Below the pieces are notes generated by a model, which saw only the letters and a program-made list of their open reading frames with translations, ran no database searches and was not told where the DNA came from. Positions 1 through 8,288 of a stretch of 64,000 nucleotides of DNA are shown here, piece by piece. The stretch is taken from contig JBHJGM010000014.1 of NCBI GenBank assembly GCA_050331815.1, positions 62,001 through 126,000 of the forward strand, given 5' to 3'. The DNA is from JBHJGM01 sp050331815 (GTDB taxonomy: Bacteria; Verrucomicrobiota; Verrucomicrobiia; Opitutales; JBHJGM01). Each line of letters opens with the position of its first letter. The first letter of the stretch is position 1. A program made the translations under genes and the position numbers.

Positions 1-1309
1 TGACGGTGGCGATGTCGACCTGAAAAATGTTGGCCAGAAGGTGTCGCCAGAAGGGACTGCGGGCTCCGCCGCCGGAGGCGATGACCTTTGAGGGGCGCAC
101 GCCCAGTTCGCGCATCAGCTCGAGCGAATCGCGCAGCCCGTAAGTGACGCCTTCGAGCACGGCGCGTGTCAGGTGTGCACGGCTGTGTCGCAGGGACATG
201 CCAAAGAAGACGCCGCGGGCGTTCGGATCGGGGTGGGGCGTACGCTCGCCGCTCAGGTAGGGAAGAAAGAGCAGGCCCTCCGAACCGGCGGGCGCTTGTG
301 TGGCCAGCTCATCCAAAAACGCGTAGGCATCAGTGCCGGTTTCTTTCTGGCGGCGGACTTCTTCCTGGGCCAGATGGTCGCGGTACCATTGATAAGACCC
401 CGCCGCCGAGAGCATCACGCCCATCAGGTGCCACTCGCCCGGAACCGCCGAGCAAAAGGCGTGTAGGCGTCCGTTTTCCTCGACCCGGTATTGAGAGGAA
501 TGGGCGAAGACAACGCCGCTGGTACCCAGCGTGCAGGAAACCAGCCCTTCGCGGACGATTCCGCAGCCCACGGCTTGGGCGGCCTGATCGCCGCCACCGG
601 CCACGATCGGCGTGCCTTCCAGCAACCCCGTCAACTCGGCGGCTTCTCGGGACAACTTGGTGGAAGCCTCAACCGATTCGGTCACGGTGGGCAACTGCTC
701 CAGATGAATGCCACAGGCCTCAAGGAGTTCCGGTTCCCAGTCGCGCTTGCCGACGTTCAGCAGCGAGGTGCCCGAGGCGTCGGAGACGTCGGTGTAAAAT
801 TCGTTGCTGAGCCGGTAGCGCACATAATCCTTGGGCAGGAGAAATTTGTCGCACTGCGCAAACACCTCGGGCTCGTGCGCGTTGACCCAGACGATTTTAG
901 GCGCGGTAAAGCCGGGCAAAATCGGATTGCCCGTCAGTTCGAGCACCTTCTTGGAGCCGACTTTCATGGTCAGGCGCTGGCATTGCTGGGCGGTGCGCTG
1001 GTCGTTCCACATGATGCAGGGCCGCAGCACGTTGCCGAGCGCATCCAGCATGACGAGACCGTGCATCTGACCGCTGAGCCCGATGCCGACAATCTCGCGA
1101 GCGGGGACGGCGCTCTTTTCGAGGATTTCGCGGATGGCGCTCAGGCAGGCCTGCCACCAGTCCAGCGGGTCGCTTTCGGCCCAAAGCGGGCGCGGAGTTT
1201 GGAAGGGGTATTCGGGCGTGGCGGTCGCCACGACGGCACCGTCGGGTTCCATCAGGACGGCTTTGAGGGAGGACGTGCCCACGTCCATTCCGAGAAGGTA
1301 TTCGGCCAT
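1..1309 (-). CDS. xylB: Xylulokinase, 3' end cut by the window edge
   Basis: FGGY-family sugar kinase that phosphorylates D-xylulose to xylulose-5-phosphate, feeding the pentose phosphate pathway in the cytoplasm. Reading the minus strand from ATG at 1309 gives an N-terminus MAEYLLGMDVGTSSLKAVLM (ASKHA phosphate-1 loop). 'GLSGQMHGLV' and 'MWNDQRT' follow near residues 78-100, typical of XylB, then 'GGGDQAAQAVG' and 'SGERTPHPDP'. About 436 codons are present. Family members are roughly 490-510 residues, so the C-terminal part lies beyond the left edge. xylA is 1.9 kb upstream on the same strand but separated by an oppositely oriented gene, so the two are not a simple operon. Confidence 0.95.
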   Translation of the reverse strand, partial: MAEYLLGMDVGTSSLKAVLMEPDGAVVATATPEYPFQTPRPLWAESDPLDWWQACLSAIREILEKSAVPAREIVGIGLSGQMHGLVMLDALGNVLRPCIMWNDQRTAQQCQRLTMKVGSKKVLELTGNPILPGFTAPKIVWVNAHEPEVFAQCDKFLLPKDYVRYRLSNEFYTDVSDASGTSLLNVGKRDWEPELLEACGIHLEQLPTVTESVEASTKLSREAAELTGLLEGTPIVAGGGDQAAQAVGCGIVREGLVSCTLGTSGVVFAHSSQYRVEENGRLHAFCSAVPGEWHLMGVMLSAAGSYQWYRDHLAQEEVRRQKETGTDAYAFLDELATQAPAGSEGLLFLPYLSGERTPHPDPNARGVFFGMSLRHSRAHLTRAVLEGVTYGLRDSLELMRELGVRPSKVIASGGGARSPFWRHLLANIFQVDIATV

Positions 1310-1407
1310 CGCATTACGGTTGAGGTTTGCCCCGGCGTTGAAAAGAATTTTCTGTGCGTTAAGCTGGTACAGGATTTGTGCACGATTCCTGCCGCACGCT
1401 CCCACTG

Positions 1408-3222
1408 ATGACTTCCGTGTCCGATGTACTGTTAGCCTCTTTCACGGATATCTTTACCGATTTTCGGGCTATCTGGGTGGTTGTAGGAGGGCTGCTTCTG
1501 CTCCTGCCAGCGGACTTGTTGGCGCGCACCTTCAATTGGAGTCGGGCTTCAACGGCGGCGGCCATCCTCAGTCTGATGCCCGTTCTGGCGATCCTGGTCC
1601 AGATCGCCCCCTGGGAAAATGTGGATGACCTCGAAGAACGCAGCCGGGTCAGCTTTGACAGCGACCGTGAAGACGCGTACCGCGAGCGCGCGGACGAAGC
1701 GCCGGCTGAGGAGGCCCCTAAGTGGGTTTTCGATGAAGCCCAGGCAACGGAAATCGAAACCAAGTTTCGCCAATCTTACCGGCGCGAGTTTCTGGTGAAT
1801 CCTCCGGAGAAGACCGCGCCGGTGCCGACCTTTGTGACGCAGGCGGCGTTGGAGGCGAAGGTCTATCAACGCGAATTCGTCAAAGCCATACGCGAGTGGA
1901 AGGATGGCATCCTGGAGGATGAAAAAGCCGCCCCGCTGGAAAAAGCGCGCGCGCACCTGATTTTTGGCGAGTACACAGAAGCCGCCGCCATTGCTTTTGA
2001 AGCCGCCGAGAACGACGCCACGGTCTGGGCCGAGGCAAAACTGTTCGAGGGCGATGCCTACATGCTCGAAGGCGACGCCGAGGCGGCGAACTTCGCTTAC
2101 AACGAAGGGCTGGATTTTCCGCCTGCCCCAATCGCTGAGTTGCAGCGGCGCGAACTCTTGCTGGGCCGCGCCTTCAGCGCGCGGCAAATCGGCGAAGACA
2201 AGCGCAGGGAGGACTTTCAGCGCATCCGTCAACTGAAGAAAGCTTCGGAGGACTTTCTGGAAATCGCTGAGCTGTGGGATGCCGCGCAGTTGCGCGCGCA
2301 GGCGCAGTCCTGGGTGTACGCCGCCAAATCCCTGACCGAGGCGGGCGTCCTGGAAAAAGTCGAACCGGATGTCGAAACGTTCCAACGCGCCATCGATCTC
2401 TACGAAACGGCCCTGAGCTTCTATCCGCGCGAGGAATCCGAGAACGACTGGGCTTTTTTGAACTACGCGCTGGGTGAGACCCTGGTTGCCGTAGTGGCCG
2501 AAGATGATGTTTCCAACGAAGCGACGCTGGCGGGCCGGGCCAGCGAACATCTGGGCCTGGCTCTGGAGGTCTTTACGCAGAAGAAGCACCCCGCCTTGTG
2601 GGCGCTGTGTCACTTCAGGCTTCAGGTATCGCTTGCAGTCCAGGCAGGGCAATCGATGGACCCCATCCTGACCGAGGAGTATCTCTCGGCGGCGCTCGCC
2701 TCAAACGAGCTTGCGCTTTCGGTTTTCGCCCGTCGGGTCTCGCCGAAAAACTGGGTCATGCTGCAGATCAAACGTGGGCAGCTGTTGCGCTCGCTGGCCC
2801 TGACAACTCCGGACGCGCTGGACACCGGCATCTACCTGCGCGAAAGCCAGATCGCGATTCGCCGCGGGCTCACTCAACTGAACGAGCGTACCTATCCCGA
2901 GGAATGGGCGATGGCCCAGATGGAACTCGGTCTGAGCTACCAGGTGGCCGCCGAAACTTTCAGCGAGGAAGGCTCGCTTGAGTCGGACATCATGCTGGAG
3001 GGCTCCGTGGAGGCCTTTCAGCAGGCGCTGAGCATTTACACCGAGGAAACGCACCCGCAGCGCTGGGCCTTGCTGCAGGCTTATCTGGGCAGCAGTTACG
3101 AAAGCCTGGGGATGACGATCGAAGCGCAGCGCTGCTTCGAAAACGCGCGGCGGGTCGTACCCGATGTCGACGAGCAAATTTCGCCCCTGCGGCAGGACGA
3201 AGCGGAAACGCTGGAGATCTGA
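1408..3222 (+). CDS. Membrane-anchored protein with TPR-like 'W-A-x-x-Q-x-x-L-G' repeats
   Basis: No specific function recognised. Two hydrophobic segments lie near residues 20-40 and 52-68 ('VVVGGLLLLLPADLLA', 'ILSLMPVLAILVQ'). An acidic helical region follows. The C-terminal half carries a repeat of about 50 residues with Trp-Ala...Leu-Gly cores near residues 344, 392, 442, 494 and 548 (for example 'YPEEWAMAQMELGLSY' and 'HPQRWALLQAYLGSSY'). This pattern is typical of degenerate tetratricopeptide repeats, suggesting a protein-binding scaffold at the inner membrane. The ATG at 1408 is chosen; GTG at 1378 would add ten residues. It is divergent from xylB and converges on xylA, with 6 bases between the stops. 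A link to xylose use is unproven. Confidence 0.75.
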   Translation: MTSVSDVLLASFTDIFTDFRAIWVVVGGLLLLLPADLLARTFNWSRASTAAAILSLMPVLAILVQIAPWENVDDLEERSRVSFDSDREDAYRERADEAPAEEAPKWVFDEAQATEIETKFRQSYRREFLVNPPEKTAPVPTFVTQAALEAKVYQREFVKAIREWKDGILEDEKAAPLEKARAHLIFGEYTEAAAIAFEAAENDATVWAEAKLFEGDAYMLEGDAEAANFAYNEGLDFPPAPIAELQRRELLLGRAFSARQIGEDKRREDFQRIRQLKKASEDFLEIAELWDAAQLRAQAQSWVYAAKSLTEAGVLEKVEPDVETFQRAIDLYETALSFYPREESENDWAFLNYALGETLVAVVAEDDVSNEATLAGRASEHLGLALEVFTQKKHPALWALCHFRLQVSLAVQAGQSMDPILTEEYLSAALASNELALSVFARRVSPKNWVMLQIKRGQLLRSLALTTPDALDTGIYLRESQIAIRRGLTQLNERTYPEEWAMAQMELGLSYQVAAETFSEEGSLESDIMLEGSVEAFQQALSIYTEETHPQRWALLQAYLGSSYESLGMTIEAQRCFENARRVVPDVDEQISPLRQDEAETLEI

Positions 3223-3228
3223 ACGCCC

Positions 3229-4539
3229 CTACAGGTATTCGTTGATCAGGCTTTCGAAGACTTCCTGGCGTCCGGAAATCGGCATCGGGTCCGGGTTGTT
3301 CAGGGCCCATGTTTCGAGGTCGGCCAAGGTCGCTTCGCCCGCGTCGACTTTCTTGCCGATGCCTTCCTTCCAGGTGGCGTAACGTGCGTCGAGCATCTGC
3401 TTGAGGGTGCCGTCTTCGGCAATTTTGGCGGCGATTTTCAGCCCGCGGGCAAAGGCGTCCATGCCGCCGATGTGCGCGTAGGCCAGGTCGACTGGCTCGT
3501 AGGATTCACGGCGGCGCTTAGCGTCGAAGTTGAGGCCTCCAGTAGTAAAGCCGCCCATCTCTATCAGGACGCTGGCGATTTGGGTGGTGAGGTAGAGGTC
3601 GCTGGGGAACTGGTCGGTGTCCCAGCCGACGTTGGGCGTGCCCTGGTTGGCGTCGATGGAGCCCAGCATGCCGACCGAGGCAGCGGTTACGAGGTCGTGC
3701 TGCATCGTGTGGCCGGCCAGGGTGACGTGATTGGCCTCGATGTTGAGCTTGAAGTGGTCCCAGAGGTCAAAGTGCTTGAGGAAGTACAGGCAGGTGGCTG
3801 CGTCGTAGTCGTATTGATGGGTGGTGGGCTCCTGCGGCTTGGGCTCGATGTAGAACTGCCCGTCGAAGCCGATCTCTTTTTTGAAGTCCACGGCCAGGTG
3901 CAGAAACTTGGCGAGGTGTTCCAGTTCGTAGGGCATATCAGTGTTGACAAGCGAGGCGTAGCCCTCGCGCCCCCCCCAGAAAGTGTAGCCCTTGCCGCCC
4001 AGGCGGTGCGTCACCTCGATGGCCTTTTTGACCTGAGCTCCGGCGTAGGCATAGACGCGGGCATCGGGCGAGGTGGCCGCCCCGGAGTGATAGCGCTTGT
4101 TTGTAAACAAACAGGCCGTGCCCCACAAAAGCGTTTTGCCGTGCGCCTTTTGCAGTTCCTCGAAGGTGTCGACCACGGCGTCGAGATTCTTGTTGGACTC
4201 GGCAAGAGTGATGCCTTCGGGGGCGATGTCGCGATCGTGGAAGCAGTAAAAATCGATACCGAGCTTGTCCAGAAAATCGAAAAAGACACGTGCGCGGTTT
4301 TGCGCATTTTCGACGGAGTCGCTGCCATCATCCCAGGGGAACTGGGCCGTACCCACGCCGAAGGGGTCAGCCAGGGCGTTACGCATGCAGTGCCAGTAGG
4401 CCGCGCCGAAGCGGAACCAGTCCTTCATCGGTTTGCCGAGGATGACGGCGTCGCGGTCGTAGTGCTTGAACGCGAGGGGGTTCTTCGAGTCGGGGCCTTC
4501 GTAGGCAACTTTGGCAGGCAGATCGGGATACGTAGTCAT
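3229..4539 (-). CDS. xylA: Xylose isomerase
   Basis: Cytoplasmic metal-dependent TIM-barrel enzyme interconverting D-xylose and D-xylulose, the first step before XylB. It is 436 residues, the length of the class II (E. coli-type) enzymes. The catalytic His region 'FHDRDIAPEG', the family signature 'WGGREGY', metal ligands in 'IEPKPQEPTTHQYDYD' and 'NIEANHVTLAGHTMQHDL', and 'GSIDANQGTPNVGWDTDQFP' are all visible. The ATG at 4539 gives MTTYPDLPAKVAYEGP, which matches the usual N-terminus; the frame is open further upstream but does not look like family sequence. No xylose-responsive regulator or transporter lies nearby. Confidence 0.97.
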   Translation of the reverse strand: MTTYPDLPAKVAYEGPDSKNPLAFKHYDRDAVILGKPMKDWFRFGAAYWHCMRNALADPFGVGTAQFPWDDGSDSVENAQNRARVFFDFLDKLGIDFYCFHDRDIAPEGITLAESNKNLDAVVDTFEELQKAHGKTLLWGTACLFTNKRYHSGAATSPDARVYAYAGAQVKKAIEVTHRLGGKGYTFWGGREGYASLVNTDMPYELEHLAKFLHLAVDFKKEIGFDGQFYIEPKPQEPTTHQYDYDAATCLYFLKHFDLWDHFKLNIEANHVTLAGHTMQHDLVTAASVGMLGSIDANQGTPNVGWDTDQFPSDLYLTTQIASVLIEMGGFTTGGLNFDAKRRRESYEPVDLAYAHIGGMDAFARGLKIAAKIAEDGTLKQMLDARYATWKEGIGKKVDAGEATLADLETWALNNPDPMPISGRQEVFESLINEYL

Positions 4540-4635
4540 AAGTACGGTGGACGGAGGTTTGCGTCGTAAGTCCAAACGCTGAACACGGACACACCCCTTT
4601 GGCAAGGTGGAAGGGCCTCAACCGGAATTCGATCG

Positions 4636-4692
4636 CTATCGGATCAGGTGTTCGTACTGCGCGTGCGTGTCGATCCCAAACCAGTCGATGCC
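4636..4692 (-). pseudogene. C-terminal remnant of a RelE/HigB-type toxin
   Basis: Just downstream of the antitoxin-like remnant, 18 codons read GIDWFGIDTHAQYEHLIR before a TAG at 4636-4638, and another in-frame TAG precedes them at 4693-4695. A 'W-x-G-x-x-x-H-x-x-Y-x-x-L' ending is characteristic of RelE/HigB-superfamily toxins ('WIGTHAEYDRL' in relatives). Nothing of the preceding toxin body is present, so this looks like a 3' scrap left by an internal deletion. The match is a short motif recognised by eye, hence the moderate confidence. Confidence 0.5.
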
Positions 4693-4703
4693 CTATGGCC
4701 CAT

Positions 4704-4976
4704 CTAAAGGGCCGTTAATTTTCCGTCTCGGGCGGCTTGCTTGGTTTGCTGGATGATGGCGTCGAGTTTGCCGCTGCTCGCATCAGCCTAAATCTCTCGA
4801 ACCCAAGCGTCGTCCGGATCAACCTGTGTGCTACCGGCTAACAGTTTGCGAATGAGTGCCAGGAGCTGCGCGGGTTCGGGACCGTTTTGCTTCAAGCAAC
4901 GCACGAAGGCCAAGGTGGCCTCTCGCTCCTCGGTGGAAAGCGCGTCTAACTCCGCTTGCCATGCTTGTGTGTCCAT
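4704..4976 (-). pseudogene. Antitoxin-like small gene interrupted by an in-frame amber codon
   Basis: From ATG at 4976 the frame reads MDTQAWQAELDALSTEERE... and reaches TAG at 4788-4790 after 62 codons ('DDAWVREI'). The same frame continues with 27 sensible codons (ADASSGKLDAIIQQTKQAAR...) to a TAG at 4704-4706. The continuation has the acidic/Gly-Lys-Leu-Asp pattern common at the end of small antitoxins whose partners are RelE-like. This suggests that a GAG (Glu) codon became TAG. A 62-residue truncated product could still be made. Together with the toxin scrap at 4636-4692 it looks like a dead TA operon between xylA and purB. Confidence 0.55.
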
Positions 4977-5023
4977 TAGGCGACAATGCCGATCCTGTAA
5001 TTCAAGGTCAAGTAGGACCCCGG

Positions 5024-6445
5024 CTACAGCCCTGGCTCAGGCGTATAGTGGGCGGCGTTCGGGAAGCGTTGCTGTAAGGGCTCGATGGCGTGGAGGAACG
5101 TGTCGATTTGCTGGCTGGAAAGGCCGGTGGCCTGTTGGCCCGAGGCGAGAATCGTGTCGAGGGCCGCCTGGTCCAGGGGGAGGCGATCGTCGCTGGCGAG
5201 ATTGCTAAAGAGCGGGTTTTCGGAAGCACCGGTGCGCAGCGTGTTCGTGGCGGCGAGCGCGTGTTCCTTGATTACGGCGTGCGCCTGTTCGCGTCCGACC
5301 CCGGCCTTCACCGCCGCCATCATGACCTGGGAGGTCAGCAGAAAGGGCAGTTGCTGGGCATTCTCCGCGTTGATGGCGCCCTCGAAGACCTCGAGTTGAT
5401 CCAAAATGGTAAGGAACGTTTCGAGGAGACCATCGAGGGCAAAAAAAGCGTCGGGCAAGGCGACCCGGCGCACCACCGAGCAGGAGACATCGCCCTCATT
5501 CCATTGGTCGCCGGCGAGTCCTTCGACCATCGTGAGGTGCCCGCGCAGGATGACGTGCAGGCCGTTGAGCCGTTCGCACGAGCGCGCGTTGACCTTGTGC
5601 GGCATCGCCGAGGAACCCGTCTGGCCTTTCGCGAAGCCCTCGCTGACGAGCCCCTGCCCGGACATCAGCCGCCAGGTTTTGGCGAAGTTCGACGGAGCGC
5701 TGCCGAGCGCATAGAGCTGGCTGACCGTCTGGAAATCGAGGCTGCGCGGGTAGACCTGGCCGGGGCTATGCAGCAGAGGCGAAAAGCCGAGGTGTTTCGT
5801 CACGGCAGCTTCCAGCGCTTCAACTTTGGGCGGGTCTTGACCGAAGAGGTTGAGCGGATCGATCTGTGTGCCCACCGCACCCTTGAGACCGCGCAGGGGA
5901 TAGCGTTCGATGAAGTTTTCGAGCCCCTCCAGAGCCAGGTGCAGCTCCTCGCCCCACATGGCAAAGCGCCGACCCAAGGTGGTCGACTGGGCCGGTACGT
6001 TGTGGGTGCGCGCGGTCAGCACAAGCTCGCGAAAGGTTTTTGCCTTGGTGCCCAGCTGCAAAAGGGCCGCCACTGCCTTCTCGCGGATGAGGTTCAACGC
6101 GTCGCGAATTTGCAGCTGCTCAACATTTTCGGTGAGGTCACGGCTCGTCATGCCCTGGTGGATACAATCGAAGCCCGCCAGCGCATTAAAGGCCTCGATG
6201 CGCGCCTTGACGTCGTGACGGGTCACCGCCTCACGCTCCCGGATGGCGCTCAGGTCGACGTGTGCAGCGGCCCTTTCGTAAGCCGCGATGGCGTCTGCGG
6301 GGAAGTTCAGCCCGAGGTCCTGCTGCGCGCGGAGCACGACGATCCAGAAGCGCCGCTCCAGCAGAATGCGTCCAGCGGGTGACCAGATCCGTTGCATGGC
6401 GGTCGAAGCGTAACGGTCGGCGAGGATATTAGGCAGCGTCTCCAT
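5024..6445 (-). CDS. purB: Adenylosuccinate lyase
   Basis: Acts twice in purine synthesis: it cleaves SAICAR to AICAR plus fumarate, and adenylosuccinate to AMP plus fumarate. Member of the fumarase/aspartase superfamily, 473 residues, the usual size. Seen: 'HQGMTSRDLTENVEQLQ' (substrate binding, near residue 97), 'RTHNVPAQSTTLGRRFAMW', and the signature loop 'GSSAMPHKVN' with catalytic Ser near residue 281. The N-terminus METLPNILADRYAS is normal. Monocistronic by context: the next plus-strand gene is divergent and a decayed TA module lies downstream. Confidence 0.96.
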   Translation of the reverse strand: METLPNILADRYASTAMQRIWSPAGRILLERRFWIVVLRAQQDLGLNFPADAIAAYERAAAHVDLSAIREREAVTRHDVKARIEAFNALAGFDCIHQGMTSRDLTENVEQLQIRDALNLIREKAVAALLQLGTKAKTFRELVLTARTHNVPAQSTTLGRRFAMWGEELHLALEGLENFIERYPLRGLKGAVGTQIDPLNLFGQDPPKVEALEAAVTKHLGFSPLLHSPGQVYPRSLDFQTVSQLYALGSAPSNFAKTWRLMSGQGLVSEGFAKGQTGSSAMPHKVNARSCERLNGLHVILRGHLTMVEGLAGDQWNEGDVSCSVVRRVALPDAFFALDGLLETFLTILDQLEVFEGAINAENAQQLPFLLTSQVMMAAVKAGVGREQAHAVIKEHALAATNTLRTGASENPLFSNLASDDRLPLDQAALDTILASGQQATGLSSQQIDTFLHAIEPLQQRFPNAAHYTPEPGL

Positions 6446-6562
6446 GGTGTTTTGCGTGTAGAAGTTTTTGTGCAGTCGGCGGAACCTGCCAGAACGAAAT
6501 CAGGGTTTCGGGCAACCGCATGCGCCTTGCCAAAGACCTGTGGGCCGCCTACACAGGGTGTC

Positions 6563-7480
6563 ATGAAGAAGCTGCTTGTCTTTGGTTTGGGTGGCCTATT
6601 GGTCCTGGCTTTGCTCCTGGTTGCGGGTGGTTTTGTGCTCCTGCGCTTTTACCTAGATCCGCTGCTGAAAAGCGCAGTGGAGGAGTATGGACCCCAGTAC
6701 ACGGGCACGCCGGTCACGGTCGACAGCGTTAACCTCTCGCTGTTGTCGCAAGAGGGTACCATCCGGAAATTTGTCATTGGCAACCCGGAAATTTTCACCG
6801 AAGACCCGGCTCTGTTCCAGGTCGATGACTTTCAGATGGGCGTCGACCCCTTGAGCCTGACCGGTGATGTCATCCGGCTGCGCAAGCTCACCATCACCAA
6901 CCCCTACATCACCTTTCTCGAAACCAAGGACCCGAAGACCGGCGAAACGGTGAACAACTTCACCATCGTTCAGGAAAACATCGAGAAGGCGACCGGCCCC
7001 GCTGAAGAAGACGAGGATGCCCCCGTGCAGCGCATCATCATGGATTTGTTTGTGCTTGAGGGCGCGAAGGTGAAAGTTAAAACGCCTCTGACGCCCGAGC
7101 CGGTGGAACTGGAAGTGCCGCGCATCGAGATGGAAAACGTGGGCGGCGCCGAAGGTATCCTGCCCGAGGAATTTGTGGCGATGATCACCAAGGAAATCAT
7201 GGGCGACGTGGTTGTGCAGCTGATCAATCAGTTCCCGGGACAAATCATCGCGGGTATCGGGCGGCTTTCCGACTCGCTCGGGCCGCAGGTAGGTGACGCT
7301 GCCATGGCCGCCTACGGCAAGGTTGAAGACATGACCGGGGCCGCCCTCAACAGGGCTCAGGAAAGTATCGGCGCTCTCGGCGACGGTGCCGGACAGGCCA
7401 TCAGCGAAGGCACCGAGAAGGCCAAGGAAGCCCTGCGGGGCCTGCCCGGATTTGGTGGCGACAAGTCGGAAGAAGAGTAA
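6563..7480 (+). CDS. AsmA-like membrane-anchored protein
   Basis: 305 residues starting at ATG 6563 (MKKLLVFGLGGLLVLALLLV), one N-terminal transmembrane helix, then a mostly beta-type periplasmic region. The stretch 'GTPVTVDSVNLSLLSQEGTI' followed by a 'FVIGNPEIF' phrase resembles small AsmA/DUF748-type proteins implicated in envelope lipid homeostasis. The C-terminal 80 residues are Gly/Ala-rich and probably disordered or helical. The 3' end overlaps the likely GTG start of the following ABC ATPase gene by 26 bases, implying co-transcription. Exact role unknown. Confidence 0.7.
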   Translation: MKKLLVFGLGGLLVLALLLVAGGFVLLRFYLDPLLKSAVEEYGPQYTGTPVTVDSVNLSLLSQEGTIRKFVIGNPEIFTEDPALFQVDDFQMGVDPLSLTGDVIRLRKLTITNPYITFLETKDPKTGETVNNFTIVQENIEKATGPAEEDEDAPVQRIIMDLFVLEGAKVKVKTPLTPEPVELEVPRIEMENVGGAEGILPEEFVAMITKEIMGDVVVQLINQFPGQIIAGIGRLSDSLGPQVGDAAMAAYGKVEDMTGAALNRAQESIGALGDGAGQAISEGTEKAKEALRGLPGFGGDKSEEE

Positions 7481-8288
7481 GCCCGCCGCGCCGCCCGTGC
7501 TCTGCGTGCGGGGGCTGCGTATCGAGCGTGACGGGGTCATCCTGCAGGGTGTCGACTGGTGTGTGGAAGCCGGTGAGCACTGGGTTGTCCTCGGCGCGAA
7601 CGGTTCGGGCAAGACCTCGCTGTTGAACGCCCTGACCGGCTACCTGGTGCCGAGCGCCGGCTCCATCGAAGTCCTGGGCGAGCGCTTCGGCGAATTTGAC
7701 TGGCGCAAACTGCGGCAGCGCATCGGCATCGTCAGTGCCAGCCTCGGCCAGCGTATCGAAGGGCTGGCTACGGCTCTGGAAGTGGTTGCGAGTGGACTCA
7801 ATGCCAGTTTAAACTTCCATCGGCGGCTCACACGCCCGGCGCGTGCGGCGGCGCTCCAGATGCTTGAGCGGATGGAATCGTTCGCACTGCGGGACCGGTC
7901 CTGGGCGGTGCTGTCGCAGGGGGAGCGCCAGCGGATTCTGGTGGGGCGGGCTTTGATGGCGCAGCCGCGGCTGCTGATTTTGGACGAGCCGTGTGCGGGG
8001 CTGGACCCGGTCGCCCGCGAGCATTTTTTGGCCTTCATCGTGCGGCTGGCCCGACAACGAGCGGGTGCCTCCCTGGTGCTGGTCACACACCACGTCGAAG
8101 AGATTCATCCCTGCTTCACCCGGGCGCTGGTCTTGAAAGATGGATGCGTGCGCGCTGCCGGAGGCGTGCCAGAGGTCCTGACCGATGCAATCCTCAGCGA
8201 TGCCTTTGGCGCGCCCTTGCGGCTTGAGAGCAGCCCTGAGGGCCGCTTTCGACTGCAACTGCTGCGCGGCAGCCGGAAGGCATTCTAA
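7455..8288 (+). CDS. ABC transporter ATP-binding protein
   Basis: Single nucleotide-binding domain of 277 residues. Seen in order: Walker A 'GANGSGKTS', signature 'LSQGERQRILVGRAL', Walker B 'LLILDEPCAGLD' and the switch histidine in 'LVTHHVEEI'. The arrangement and the phrase 'HHVEEIHPCFTRALVLKDG' resemble the YlmA/ModF-like group of stand-alone ATPases. No permease or binding protein is adjacent, so the substrate cannot be named. GTG at 7455 is the chosen start; the frame is open further upstream inside the preceding gene, and GTG at 7497 is an alternative. The stop overlaps that of the convergent AraC gene by four bases. Confidence 0.85.
   Translation: MATSRKKSKPAAPPVLCVRGLRIERDGVILQGVDWCVEAGEHWVVLGANGSGKTSLLNALTGYLVPSAGSIEVLGERFGEFDWRKLRQRIGIVSASLGQRIEGLATALEVVASGLNASLNFHRRLTRPARAAALQMLERMESFALRDRSWAVLSQGERQRILVGRALMAQPRLLILDEPCAGLDPVAREHFLAFIVRLARQRAGASLVLVTHHVEEIHPCFTRALVLKDGCVRAAGGVPEVLTDAILSDAFGAPLRLESSPEGRFRLQLLRGSRKAF

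Noticed and set aside
5090..6382. 430-codon open frame on the plus strand opposite purB
   Set aside because: Shadow of purB caused by high GC content; no family pattern, and purB has complete motifs.
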